A DNA stretch of 64,000 nucleotides from a virus: positions 1-64,000 of IMG/VR virus record IMGVR_UViG_3300031673_008942. One strand, written 5' to 3'. The notes below the pieces were generated by a model that worked only from the letters and a program-made list of their open reading frames with translations, was not told the origin of the DNA and made no database searches. This document shows positions 25,671 to 32,455 of the stretch, one piece after another (positions within the stretch are counted from its first letter, which is position 1; the number at the start of each line of letters is the position of its first letter). The translations under genes and the position numbers were made by a program.

Positions 25671-27467
25671 ATGGGTACTATGGACTCTATTGCTCGTAAG
25701 AAAAGAGAGGCTAAGAGCAAGCCTTCAAATGCTGAAAATGCAACTACTAACCGTGCTGGTGGAGTATCTTTTGATATTGACGACCCTGCGTTGAAGTTGG
25801 TTGCTATGACCGGTGGTTCGTTTTTCGCAGAACCTCGATACTACAGTGGTGATGCCATTGTCGCTGCTCGTACTACCTCGGCAAGAGGTGCATCTATGAA
25901 GGACAAATTCGGAAAGCTTGAACAGCGTCTGAAGATTGTGGATGGAAAATTAAACGGTTTTGCCTCATGTGAGGAGCTTGATGATGTGGCTCGTGAAATC
26001 GTTGCGACTGCTATGAGTATTGCCGAAACTGATAATCCTGCTGACTTGTTGGCTATTGCCAACTGGCTTCGTAATGAGGCAAATATCCGATTGACCCCAC
26101 AGGTTCTTTTGGTTATTGCATCTCGTTGTGACTCTACCAAGTCTCTTGTAAGGCGTTATGCTCCAAGCATTGTTGTGCGTCCAGATGAAGTTAAGACTTG
26201 TCTGATGATGCATCGTTTTTTCTTCGGCTATAAGTCGTTGGCGAATGGTTTGGCTTGGGGGCTTTGCGATGCCTTGTCGGGGTTTGGTGAAAGAGGTTTG
26301 TTGAAGTATGACAGTTCTTCTTTCCCAACTTGGAAGGATGTTTTGGAATGGTTGCCACGTAAGAACGGTAAGCCATTGAGTTCTGCTGTTGCCAAGTACT
26401 TCATCACTGGTGAAGTGGTTGATGCGAAGGCAACTCCTATCATTGCGGCTCGTAAGGAACTTGCAAAGTGTGAGAAGTTCGAAGGAAAAGCATTTGATTT
26501 GGCTAAGGCTTCCTTGGTTAACTGGGAAGTTCTGTTGACTCAATTCGGACATACTAAATCTGGCAAGAAGGCTGTTTGGGAATATCTGTTGGATAATGAC
26601 CAAGTTGGCTACATGGCATTGTTAAGGAACCTGCGTAACTTCCATGAAGCAGAAATCAGCGCTGAGCATGTTGATAAGGTTTGTGCAAAGATTTCTGATT
26701 TGGAAGAAGTTCGTAAGAGCAGGCAGTTGCCATTTCGTTTTTTGATGGCTCATCAGATTATTGAAGACCTTGGTGGCGATTCCCGTCGTCTTGGTAAGCT
26801 TACTGATGCAATTGCTCAGGCGTCCAACCATGCTTGTGAAAATGTATTCTTGCCAGGTTTGACGGTTGTAATGGCTGACAATTCTGGTTCAATGAGTTCT
26901 CAGATTTCGGCTAAAAGTCAGATGACTTGTGCCGGTGCTGCAAACTCTCTTTGTGGTATTGTTGCTAAGGCTTCTGATGATGCTTATGTGATTTCTTTTG
27001 GGCAGACTATGAAAGAGGTCCGTTTTTCTAAGAATACGGATACTGTTGTTGGTATCGCTCGTGCTGTTGCTGGCGCAAATGTTGGACATTCGACCAATGC
27101 TCATTTGGGTATTGCGTGGATGATTAAGAATAACATTGTTCCTGACCGTGTTATTCTGTTGTCTGACATGCAGTGTTGGGACAGCGATGGCGGATGGTAT
27201 TCCGATGGCTCAGTATGTGACGCTTGGGCTAAGTACAAGAAGGTTTCCAAAGGGGCTTCAAAGACTTGGTTCCATTCGGTTCATATTAATGGTTATGGCG
27301 ACAATCCAATTGATGCCAAGAGTGACAAGGTTAACCTTGTTTCTGGGTTCTCTGAAAAGATTATCCCAATGCTTTTGGAATCAGAAGGAACCGTAGCAGG
27401 GGCTTCAGAAGAAGCTCAGGCATTGCCAACCGTTGAGCAGATTCGCCAAAAGTGGTCTGTAAGCTAA
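25671..27467 (+). CDS. rsr: Ro60 (TROVE-vWA) RNA-binding protein
   Basis: 598 residues from ATG 25671, selected because GGAGAG lies 6 nt upstream. The N-terminal TROVE part (about 25-385) is a ring of HEAT-like helices that binds structured RNA; the C-terminal part is a vWA domain with a complete MIDAS: DNSGSMS (about 403), a threonine in HSTNAHLG (about 472) and the aspartate in LLSDMQCW (about 500). Ro60 binds Y RNAs and misfolded RNA; in Deinococcus the homologue works with exoribonucleases in rRNA maturation and decay. Length matches bacterial Ro. A tRNA and two structured RNAs lie upstream, candidate partners. A terminator follows. Confidence 0.9.
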   Translation: MGTMDSIARKKREAKSKPSNAENATTNRAGGVSFDIDDPALKLVAMTGGSFFAEPRYYSGDAIVAARTTSARGASMKDKFGKLEQRLKIVDGKLNGFASCEELDDVAREIVATAMSIAETDNPADLLAIANWLRNEANIRLTPQVLLVIASRCDSTKSLVRRYAPSIVVRPDEVKTCLMMHRFFFGYKSLANGLAWGLCDALSGFGERGLLKYDSSSFPTWKDVLEWLPRKNGKPLSSAVAKYFITGEVVDAKATPIIAARKELAKCEKFEGKAFDLAKASLVNWEVLLTQFGHTKSGKKAVWEYLLDNDQVGYMALLRNLRNFHEAEISAEHVDKVCAKISDLEEVRKSRQLPFRFLMAHQIIEDLGGDSRRLGKLTDAIAQASNHACENVFLPGLTVVMADNSGSMSSQISAKSQMTCAGAANSLCGIVAKASDDAYVISFGQTMKEVRFSKNTDTVVGIARAVAGANVGHSTNAHLGIAWMIKNNIVPDRVILLSDMQCWDSDGGWYSDGSVCDAWAKYKKVSKGASKTWFHSVHINGYGDNPIDAKSDKVNLVSGFSEKIIPMLLESEGTVAGASEEAQALPTVEQIRQKWSVS

Positions 27468-27489
27468 ATTAATTTGTCGGCAGACGGAT

Positions 27490-27522
27490 GAGCTCTCTCC
27501 TTAACTGGGGAGGGCTCTTTTT
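27490..27522 (+). terminator. Rho-independent terminator after Ro60
   Basis: GAGCTCTCTCC pairs with GGGGAGGGCTC (with G-U pairs) around a short loop and is followed by five T residues, 22 nt after the Ro60 stop. Confidence 0.85.
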
Positions 27523-27533
27523 ATTTAAAATAA

Positions 27534-27662
27534 TTTGCTATTTCTGATGTCTCAAGAGGAAGTACGGATGGATTTTTTGATGAAAGCTCTGATGAGGTTA
27601 AAATTGAATCAAAGACTGATGACAAGAAGGTGGTTACCACTCCCTCTGACAGTGCTAAGTAA
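27534..27662 (+). pseudogene. 3' remnant of an acidic protein gene
   Basis: An open frame of 42 codons, bounded by a stop upstream and without a usable start codon, encodes a polar acidic tail (STDGFFDESSDEVKIESK) ending at TAA 27660-27662, directly before a terminator. The amino-acid pattern looks like a genuine protein C-terminus rather than random DNA. The other reading, a 40-codon ATG frame, has an unlikely composition. A deleted gene whose end survived is the best explanation. Confidence 0.35.
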
Positions 27663-27679
27663 TTGTTAATCCTCACCAA

Positions 27680-27715
27680 AGCTCAATGCTATTAATTTAG
27701 TGTTGGGCTTTTTTA
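27680..27715 (+). terminator. Rho-independent terminator
   Basis: A 12-bp stem AGCTCAATGCTA with TAGTGTTGGGCT (several G-U pairs), 6-nt loop and a six-T tail. Its stem base is the same as that of the terminator at 28376-28410, so the two probably arose by duplication. Confidence 0.85.
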
Positions 27716-27732
27716 TTTTATAAAGGAATTTA

Positions 27733-27738
27733 TATAAT
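27733..27738 (+). promoter_or_regulatory. Candidate -10 box
   Basis: TATAAT immediately after the terminator and 18 nt before the next ATG. No clear -35 box; the short distance implies a very short leader. Weak evidence. Confidence 0.3.
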
Positions 27739-27755
27739 AAGGATAAAAGAGGATT

Positions 27756-28331
27756 ATGATGGCGAGTATACAAACATGTAATGGGGTTATATTGATGGGA
27801 ACGAACAGTCAGCCTGCGGGTAAATGTTGCCCTAGCACTGCCATCAATCCTTGTGAACCAGACCCAGAGATGTTGGTTAAGATTTTTGATGCAGACTATG
27901 CCGGTGGGAATATTACCTGGTGTGGTCTCACCTGGACACCTGCTCAAGTGCAGGCGGGAGAAGAAAAAAGTTTATGTGGCATCTTTCAGCAAACATATAG
28001 CACGGGTTCTCCATATTTGGTCTCTGAGGCTTGGCACTATGGTGCATCATTGAGTCTCCATAGAGTGATTAATTATTCTTTTGGGCTGACTCAATGGAGT
28101 AATTTCCTTGGAATTAGTCCTTCTCCGATTGGAACTCTTGTAAGGGATTTAAAAAAATGGACAGGCTTCCCTCCGCCTGCGGCAGGAAGTAGTACGGTTT
28201 TTAGTTCTTTGAGCTTAATTTTGGGGGTGGCTACTCCTACAAAGGGTGATTATAACATAACGGATGATTTTTTTGGTTCCCATCTGTCTGGAGGGATTAC
28301 TTATTCTTGGGCAAAAGGGCAGGGGTGGTAG
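27756..28331 (+). CDS. Hypothetical protein in its own transcription unit
   Basis: 191 residues, with AGAGGA before ATG 27756 (ATG 27759 is equally possible). The N-terminal 75 residues contain seven cysteines (KCCPS, PCEPD, TWCGLTW and others), and the rest is Ser/Gly/Thr/aromatic-rich without an obvious membrane span. It is flanked on both sides by terminators, so it is probably expressed alone. I recognise no family. Confidence 0.55.
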   Translation: MMASIQTCNGVILMGTNSQPAGKCCPSTAINPCEPDPEMLVKIFDADYAGGNITWCGLTWTPAQVQAGEEKSLCGIFQQTYSTGSPYLVSEAWHYGASLSLHRVINYSFGLTQWSNFLGISPSPIGTLVRDLKKWTGFPPPAAGSSTVFSSLSLILGVATPTKGDYNITDDFFGSHLSGGITYSWAKGQGW

Positions 28332-28375
28332 TTAAAACGTTGACAGTATAGTGGTTAGATAATTATTTCATGTAA

Positions 28376-28410
28376 AGCTCAGTGTTCGTAATCGAATATT
28401 GGGCTTTTTT
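28376..28410 (+). terminator. Rho-independent terminator
   Basis: AGCTCAGTGTTCG pairs with CGAATATTGGGCT (with G-U pairs) around a small loop, followed by six T residues. It ends the unit of the 191-residue protein. Confidence 0.85.
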
Positions 28411-28421
28411 ATTATTTTTTT

Positions 28422-28427
28422 TATAAT
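28422..28427 (+). promoter_or_regulatory. Candidate -10 box
   Basis: TATAAT 11 nt after the terminator T run and about 50 nt before the next start codon. The T-rich DNA leaves the -35 region unclear. The relation to a terminator just before it supports a promoter. Confidence 0.35.
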
Positions 28428-28477
28428 TCCCTATTATGAGAAGGCTAATTTCCAATTATAAAAATGGAGACATTAAA

Positions 28478-28723
28478 ATGTTAACATCCCCTACTTACAG
28501 AAAAAATGTAACAGATAAAGAGCAGGAGGTCGTTGAGGCGGCGCAATTTGAGGGAGGAGCTCCTGTTTTCCGTGACGAGAAGACGTTGGTTGTAATGCGT
28601 GAACGTCAAGGCGGAGCTCAGAAAACCATGAATGCTGGTACGACCATTCGTAAAAATAATGGAGTTGTGATGCCTTGGGATGACCGTCCAGGCTCATTCA
28701 GCGAAGGCGTAGGCAAACCATAA
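28478..28723 (+). CDS. Small hypothetical protein (81 aa)
   Basis: 81 residues from ATG 28478, chosen for the GGAGA site upstream; an earlier in-frame ATG has no ribosome site. The sequence is charged at first (KNVTDKEQEVVEAAQ) and Gly/Pro-rich at the end. No membrane segment and no recognised family. Confidence 0.5.
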   Translation: MLTSPTYRKNVTDKEQEVVEAAQFEGGAPVFRDEKTLVVMRERQGGAQKTMNAGTTIRKNNGVVMPWDDRPGSFSEGVGKP

Positions 28724-28841
28724 AAATTTCCTTGGAAGGTTGCCAGGGATTTAATTGCAGCCGGTAAAGAGTAATTAACTCTGATGAGGCTTTGGCTAAG
28801 CGTCAGCCGGGTAATGTTGCCATTCTTTACAGGAGAAAGTA
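28724..28841 (+). promoter_or_regulatory. Structured leader of the membrane-protein gene
   Basis: This 118-nt gap contains AGAGT/ACTCT (28768-28782), GCTT/AAGC (28789-28801) flanked by CTGA/TCAG, and two near-identical segments CAGCCGGTAA (28758) and CAGCCGGGTAA (28804), plus repeats of GTTGCC (28739, 28816). It ends with AGGAG before the ATG at 28842. A cis-acting RNA or a small RNA is possible; no known class is recognised. Confidence 0.45.
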
Positions 28842-29468
28842 ATGTCGGAATCTACGAGGATTGAGAAGAAGCCAACAACCTTAAGGGGTTGGCTGATAAA
28901 AGGTGGCGGAATCACGGTTATTCTTACTTCCCTTGGCTTTGTGGGTCAGCAGGGTTGGATGGCCTATGATGCTCAGTTGAAGGGTATTGAAGCTCGTTTA
29001 GAGTCTTTTGAGTATCAGAAGATTGAGTTGGAAAAGGTTAAGTTGCAATATGGTGCCGACAAAGAGGCGCTTAAGAAGCAGAATGATTTGTTAAATAAGC
29101 GTTTAGATGTATTGCTTGATTCTAGGGATAAAGAGGAAAAGATTATTTGGGAGACTCTTACTCATCAGAATGACAAGATTCGTGATAGTGAGATTAAGGT
29201 GGGAGTGATGGAGAAGCTAATGGAGCAAGACCGACTTGTGAGGATTTTACAAACACCTATTGCTTCTCATCCAAAATTATTGTCCCCTTCAAAGCCTAAG
29301 ACTCCATCAAATACCGATACAAAAAAGAATTTAGAGAAGATTTTGGATGAGGTAAAGAAGAGTAAGAAGTCTACTAGTTCTGATGATTATAGAAATATAC
29401 AGCAGAAAAAGTGGTCTTCGAAGAATGTGAATGGTCCTTCTACTGAGCAAATGCAACAAAAGAAATGA
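28842..29468 (+). CDS. Membrane-anchored coiled-coil protein, possible i-spanin
   Basis: 208 residues. One N-terminal membrane span (about 18-36, GGITVILTSLGFVGQQGW) is followed by a long charged coiled coil (about 45-150) and a Lys/Ser-rich tail. Inner-membrane spanins have this layout, and a lipoprotein gene lies close downstream (29680-29973), as the outer-membrane partner would. I see no holin or endolysin next to it, and the tail is longer than in most spanins, so another membrane or virion role remains open. Confidence 0.5.
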   Translation: MSESTRIEKKPTTLRGWLIKGGGITVILTSLGFVGQQGWMAYDAQLKGIEARLESFEYQKIELEKVKLQYGADKEALKKQNDLLNKRLDVLLDSRDKEEKIIWETLTHQNDKIRDSEIKVGVMEKLMEQDRLVRILQTPIASHPKLLSPSKPKTPSNTDTKKNLEKILDEVKKSKKSTSSDDYRNIQQKKWSSKNVNGPSTEQMQQKK

Positions 29469-29477
29469 GGTAATGTA

Positions 29478-29726
29478 ATGAGTTGGATGGTAATTGTAAA
29501 ACCAATCATTGAGATAGTTCTTAAGTTGGTTGGCAAGAAGAAGAAAGAGGCAGATGTCTCAAAGGCTGATTCATTGGAGAAGTCGATGGATAGCGTGGAA
29601 GAGTCCCTAGAGAAAGAAGCTGAAATCAGGGAGAAGCAAAAGGATGTAAATAAAGAGGAAAATAAAAGCGAGGTGAAGGATGAGGACGGCGGTCTTAATT
29701 TCGATAATTTTAATAAGTCTGAGTAG
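29478..29726 (+). CDS. Small protein with amphipathic/membrane N-terminus
   Basis: 82 residues. Residues 2-20 (SWMVIVKPIIEIVLKLVG) are hydrophobic and followed by KKKK, consistent with a membrane-associated helix; the remainder is a very charged Glu/Lys helix. It overlaps the lipoprotein gene by 47 nt in another frame, the arrangement typical of Rz/Rz1 pairs. It may be the inner partner of that lipoprotein, or a small holin-like protein. Confidence 0.5.
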   Translation: MSWMVIVKPIIEIVLKLVGKKKKEADVSKADSLEKSMDSVEESLEKEAEIREKQKDVNKEENKSEVKDEDGGLNFDNFNKSE

Positions 29727-29973
29727 TACTGGTTGTAAATCAGTCTATTACCATGAACGAATGCCAATTTTGGAGAAGCCTTTAAAACCAAAGTTGGATA
29801 ATATTCCAGGGAGCGAGGTGAAGAAAATGTCTCCTCTGGCTCAAAAAGTGGTAGCAGAAAATTTCAATAAATTGATTGACTATTCCAAGAAATTGGAGAT
29901 TGCTGTGGATGTCTACAACAAGCATGCTCTTGAGAAAAATCAGCAATTTATGAAGAAGAAAGATTCACAATAG
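29680..29973 (+). CDS. Lipoprotein, possible o-spanin
   Basis: 97 residues. A signal peptide ends in the lipobox LSSTGC (Cys19), after which the mature chain is Lys/Pro-rich and then helical (VVAENFNKLIDYSKKLEIAVDVY). The start is embedded in the preceding gene. Lipid-anchored small proteins encoded in overlap with a membrane protein are characteristic of outer-membrane spanins, which fuse membranes at lysis. This would imply a diderm host. Confidence 0.6.
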   Translation: MRTAVLISIILISLSSTGCKSVYYHERMPILEKPLKPKLDNIPGSEVKKMSPLAQKVVAENFNKLIDYSKKLEIAVDVYNKHALEKNQQFMKKKDSQ

Positions 29974-30107
29974 TTTTATAATTGGTTTTAATAGTAATTG
30001 ACCTATGCCCATAAGGTCGGCATGACGGTAAGATACCTTATCGGACCATGTTGGGGTTATCGCAGGAGAACCTCTGAGGGCAAAAAAGCGAACATTAGGA
30101 GCTCATA
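29974..30107 (+). promoter_or_regulatory. Structured intergenic RNA element
   Basis: This 134-nt gap has two mutually exclusive pairings: GACCT (30000) with AGGTC (30014-30018), or ATAAGGT (30011-30017) with ACCTTAT (30035-30041). A small GGTA-AGA-TACC hairpin lies inside the second. TATAAT-like DNA (TTTATAATTG, about 29975) precedes it and AGGAG before the ATG at 30108 follows. A switch-like leader is possible. No known riboswitch consensus is recognised. Confidence 0.45.
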
Positions 30108-30518
30108 ATGAGTGGAAGTACAACAAAGAGTTGGTGGCAATATGCCCGATGGACACAAAATATCGGTCGTAATTCCCGGATTACTGAACCTACGGGTGCG
30201 GAACTAACAGCAGTCCAGACATTTTTGAAGTCGTTTTGGAATGCGGTAACTCAAACTGGAAGTCGCCCTTGGTTGGCTACAACCTTCAACAAGAAAGCTG
30301 TAACTGCCAGTACAGACTATGTTTGTAATATCGACGTTCAGCCTACTCATGTTTTGGTTGAATTGATTGTTTCGGTTGGTCGTGATTTGGATGAGATTCC
30401 ACTTACGGATGCCGAGGCGGCTCAGGTGGATGCACTTATTACTGCGACAGATAATCGTCGTTTGGGTACAAAGCTATTTTATGGTGGCGTTGGTGGTAGC
30501 ATCGTTGCTCTACCGTAA
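30108..30518 (+). CDS. Hypothetical phage protein (136 aa)
   Basis: 136 residues. Trp-rich N-terminus (SWWQYARWTQN), a central strand region and a Gly-rich end. It is soluble by inspection. A terminator follows 18 nt after the stop, so the gene closes a transcript whose leader is structured. No family recognised. Confidence 0.55.
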   Translation: MSGSTTKSWWQYARWTQNIGRNSRITEPTGAELTAVQTFLKSFWNAVTQTGSRPWLATTFNKKAVTASTDYVCNIDVQPTHVLVELIVSVGRDLDEIPLTDAEAAQVDALITATDNRRLGTKLFYGGVGGSIVALP

Positions 30519-30535
30519 CATAATTAAAATTTAAG

Positions 30536-30560
30536 GAGGGTCAATCGTGACCCTCTTTTT
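30536..30560 (+). terminator. Rho-independent terminator
   Basis: GAGGGTC and GACCCTC form a perfect 7-bp stem with a 6-nt loop and a five-T tail. Confidence 0.9.
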
Positions 30561-30578
30561 ATAAAAAGGAAATACAAG

Positions 30579-30752
30579 ATGAAAATATTAACAGTGTTGT
30601 TGGTAAGCCTATTTATTCTTTTTACTGGTTGCAGTAAGGAAGAAAAGGCAGTTGAAAAGAAGGCAGAGGAAGCGGTTGAGAAGAAGGTTGAAGAGCCTGC
30701 TAAGAAGGCAGAGGAAGCAGTTGAAAAGAAGGTTGAAGAGCCAGCTAAATAG
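30579..30752 (+). CDS. Small repeat-containing lipoprotein
   Basis: 57 residues from ATG 30579 with AAAAGGA upstream. The signal peptide ends in the lipobox LFTGC (Cys18). The mature part is two copies of a 14-residue Glu/Lys/Ala repeat (AEEAVEKKVEEPAK), expected to be a charged helix. It comes directly after a terminator. A surface or periplasmic lipoprotein made during infection (for example in lysis or superinfection exclusion) is possible; no family is recognised. Confidence 0.6.
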   Translation: MKILTVLLVSLFILFTGCSKEEKAVEKKAEEAVEKKVEEPAKKAEEAVEKKVEEPAK

Positions 30753-30826
30753 TTGGTAGTTTATAACAAGGTCCAAAGGGGTCTTGAAAATATTAATTAA
30801 TATTAATCAAAAAGGAGGGTCGTATC

Positions 30827-31882
30827 ATGGCCAGCGAAAAGTACATCCTAACACAAAAAGAAATGCATCTGGGTTATATAAAGGAAACCTTTGGAAGAGG
30901 GGCTATCCTTGAATATGATTCGGACAAAAGACAACTCATGGTTGATGGGCGAAAGTTTGATGAATTTAGGGATTTAGAAATCTTGAAGCGTCAATCTATT
31001 AAAAACCCAGATAATCCGTGGATTGTTGAGTATACCGATGAGCTGTTTGCGCATTATAAAGGAGTTGAGGCATTGCCATCTACATTGCCACAACCAAAGC
31101 AGCAACCTGGAACCAACATGAAAGTAGTTCAGTCAGATTCTGACCTAATTGATGAAATTGACATCAGTGATACGAAGGTGACGGATGCTTCTAGGATGGC
31201 TGCAGAGGCTAAGGCAAAGGCTGATGCGAATGGTGGTAAGATGGAAATTATTCGTGGTGATGAGACGGTAGAGGACCGTATTGCTCGTTTAGATGCTGAG
31301 GGCGAGGCTCGACGAGATAAGAAAAAAGGTAATATGGATGTTATTGCTGCTAAGGTTCAATTGAAGAATTCCCAACCTGCTAAGATGGAGATTGTTCATG
31401 ATGATAGCCTTGGAGCAATGGGGGGTAGTTCGGCATCTGCCTTAAATGCTGGAGCCCCTGTAATGTCTCGTGAGGCAGTTGAGTCGAAGACCGAAGAGGC
31501 CAAGCTAATCACGGAGTCACGTAAGCGTGAGGTGGAGATGAATCGGGAAAAGCATTTGTCTAATGAGGGCCTTGCAACTGATGACGAGTTTGAGGTTGCG
31601 CCTGCTGTTGCTACTTCGGATGGAGTGGATAGTGCTCCTGCGGATATTTCCCCAGAGGCGGCTCCCTCTGAGGCTGAGGTGCTAAAGGCTGAGAATGCTA
31701 CCTTGCAGAAGCAGATGGCTGAGATGCAGAAACAGATGGCTGCGTTGGCTCCCCAAGCCGCTCATGTTGCTACTTCATCAGAATCAGAATCAGAATCAGA
31801 ATCAGAAGTAGAGGCCGCCGTAGAGGCCGCGGAGGCTGTTGTGTCCCGTGTTCCTGTGACTGCTTCAGAGGAGCTTGCATAA
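30827..31882 (+). CDS. Hypothetical acidic virion-module protein
   Basis: 351 residues with GGAGG upstream. An N-terminal ~90-residue folded domain (YILTQKEMHLGYIKETFGRGAILEY, MVDGRKFDEFRDLEIL) leads into a long, charged, low-complexity helical region. Near the C-terminus, five TCAGAA hexamers (31778-31807) encode alternating Ser-Glu. The stop overlaps the start of the zinc-ribbon gene. Recruitment as a structural or assembly protein is inferred from context only. Confidence 0.55.
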   Translation: MASEKYILTQKEMHLGYIKETFGRGAILEYDSDKRQLMVDGRKFDEFRDLEILKRQSIKNPDNPWIVEYTDELFAHYKGVEALPSTLPQPKQQPGTNMKVVQSDSDLIDEIDISDTKVTDASRMAAEAKAKADANGGKMEIIRGDETVEDRIARLDAEGEARRDKKKGNMDVIAAKVQLKNSQPAKMEIVHDDSLGAMGGSSASALNAGAPVMSREAVESKTEEAKLITESRKREVEMNREKHLSNEGLATDDEFEVAPAVATSDGVDSAPADISPEAAPSEAEVLKAENATLQKQMAEMQKQMAALAPQAAHVATSSESESESESEVEAAVEAAEAVVSRVPVTASEELA

Positions 31883-32178
31883 TGCTTTTCGAGTATGTTT
31901 GCAAAGCATGTGAAGTCGTATTTGAGGAGGATTTCCCCATTGGCAAAGCCGATGGGGAAGTCCCGTGTCCTGAGTGCGAGGAAGAGTGCAAAAGGCATTA
32001 TGGAAGTATGAGCTTTGTGCTGAAAGGTGGCGGTTGGCCTGGTAGAAATAATTCCTTCAATAAAGAGATGACTGATAGGAACGAGGCGGCAGGACGAAGG
32101 ATGCGTAAAGAGCATACTTCACCAATGAAAATGGTAGCACATGATTATGGCAATGGCGATGTGCGAGAGATTAAATGA
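31882..32178 (+). CDS. FmdB-like zinc-ribbon protein
   Basis: 98 residues; ATG overlaps the TAA before it. LFEYVCKACEVVFEED and VPCPECEEECKRHYG form a four-cysteine zinc ribbon as in FmdB-type small regulatory proteins, which occur in many bacteria and phages. GGGWPGR after the ribbon is also family-like. The C-terminal half is basic and polar. A nucleic-acid or protein-binding adaptor role is inferred. Confidence 0.7.
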   Translation: MLFEYVCKACEVVFEEDFPIGKADGEVPCPECEEECKRHYGSMSFVLKGGGWPGRNNSFNKEMTDRNEAAGRRMRKEHTSPMKMVAHDYGNGDVREIK

Positions 32179-32190
32179 TTGGAGGATTTT

Positions 32191-32445
32191 ATGTCCGAAG
32201 ATAAGTCCACGTTATATCGAACATCGGATATTCATTTTGCTGCTTTTCTTTGCTCGTTGGATGTGCCTATGAAGGCTACAGAAGATGAGATTGGTTCAGG
32301 CAAACCAAAGAAGGTTTTTGTTTTTGAAATGAGGGATGCTGATAAGCAAAGGATGAAGACCCTTTACTTTTCTGGCACTGGTACAGTTAAGGCTCGCACG
32401 TTTGTGGATAACTTGCGGTCTTTGAAATCAATGTGTTACGTATAG
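32191..32445 (+). CDS. Small phage protein, possibly DUF5659-like
   Basis: 84 residues from ATG 32191, preceded by GGAGG at 6 nt. The start YRTSDIHFAAFLCSLDVPM followed by a charged strand region and a Phe-Val-Asp-Asn-Leu-Arg helix resembles a small phage family I associate with DUF5659. It has no known function. Confidence 0.5.
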   Translation: MSEDKSTLYRTSDIHFAAFLCSLDVPMKATEDEIGSGKPKKVFVFEMRDADKQRMKTLYFSGTGTVKARTFVDNLRSLKSMCYV

Positions 32446-32455
32446 AGGTAGATAT

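Noticed and set aside
28781-28806. Hammerhead ribozyme core (CTGATGAG)
   Set aside because: The second core element (GAAA) is not at its place after the stem; the segment folds as a simple hairpin instead.
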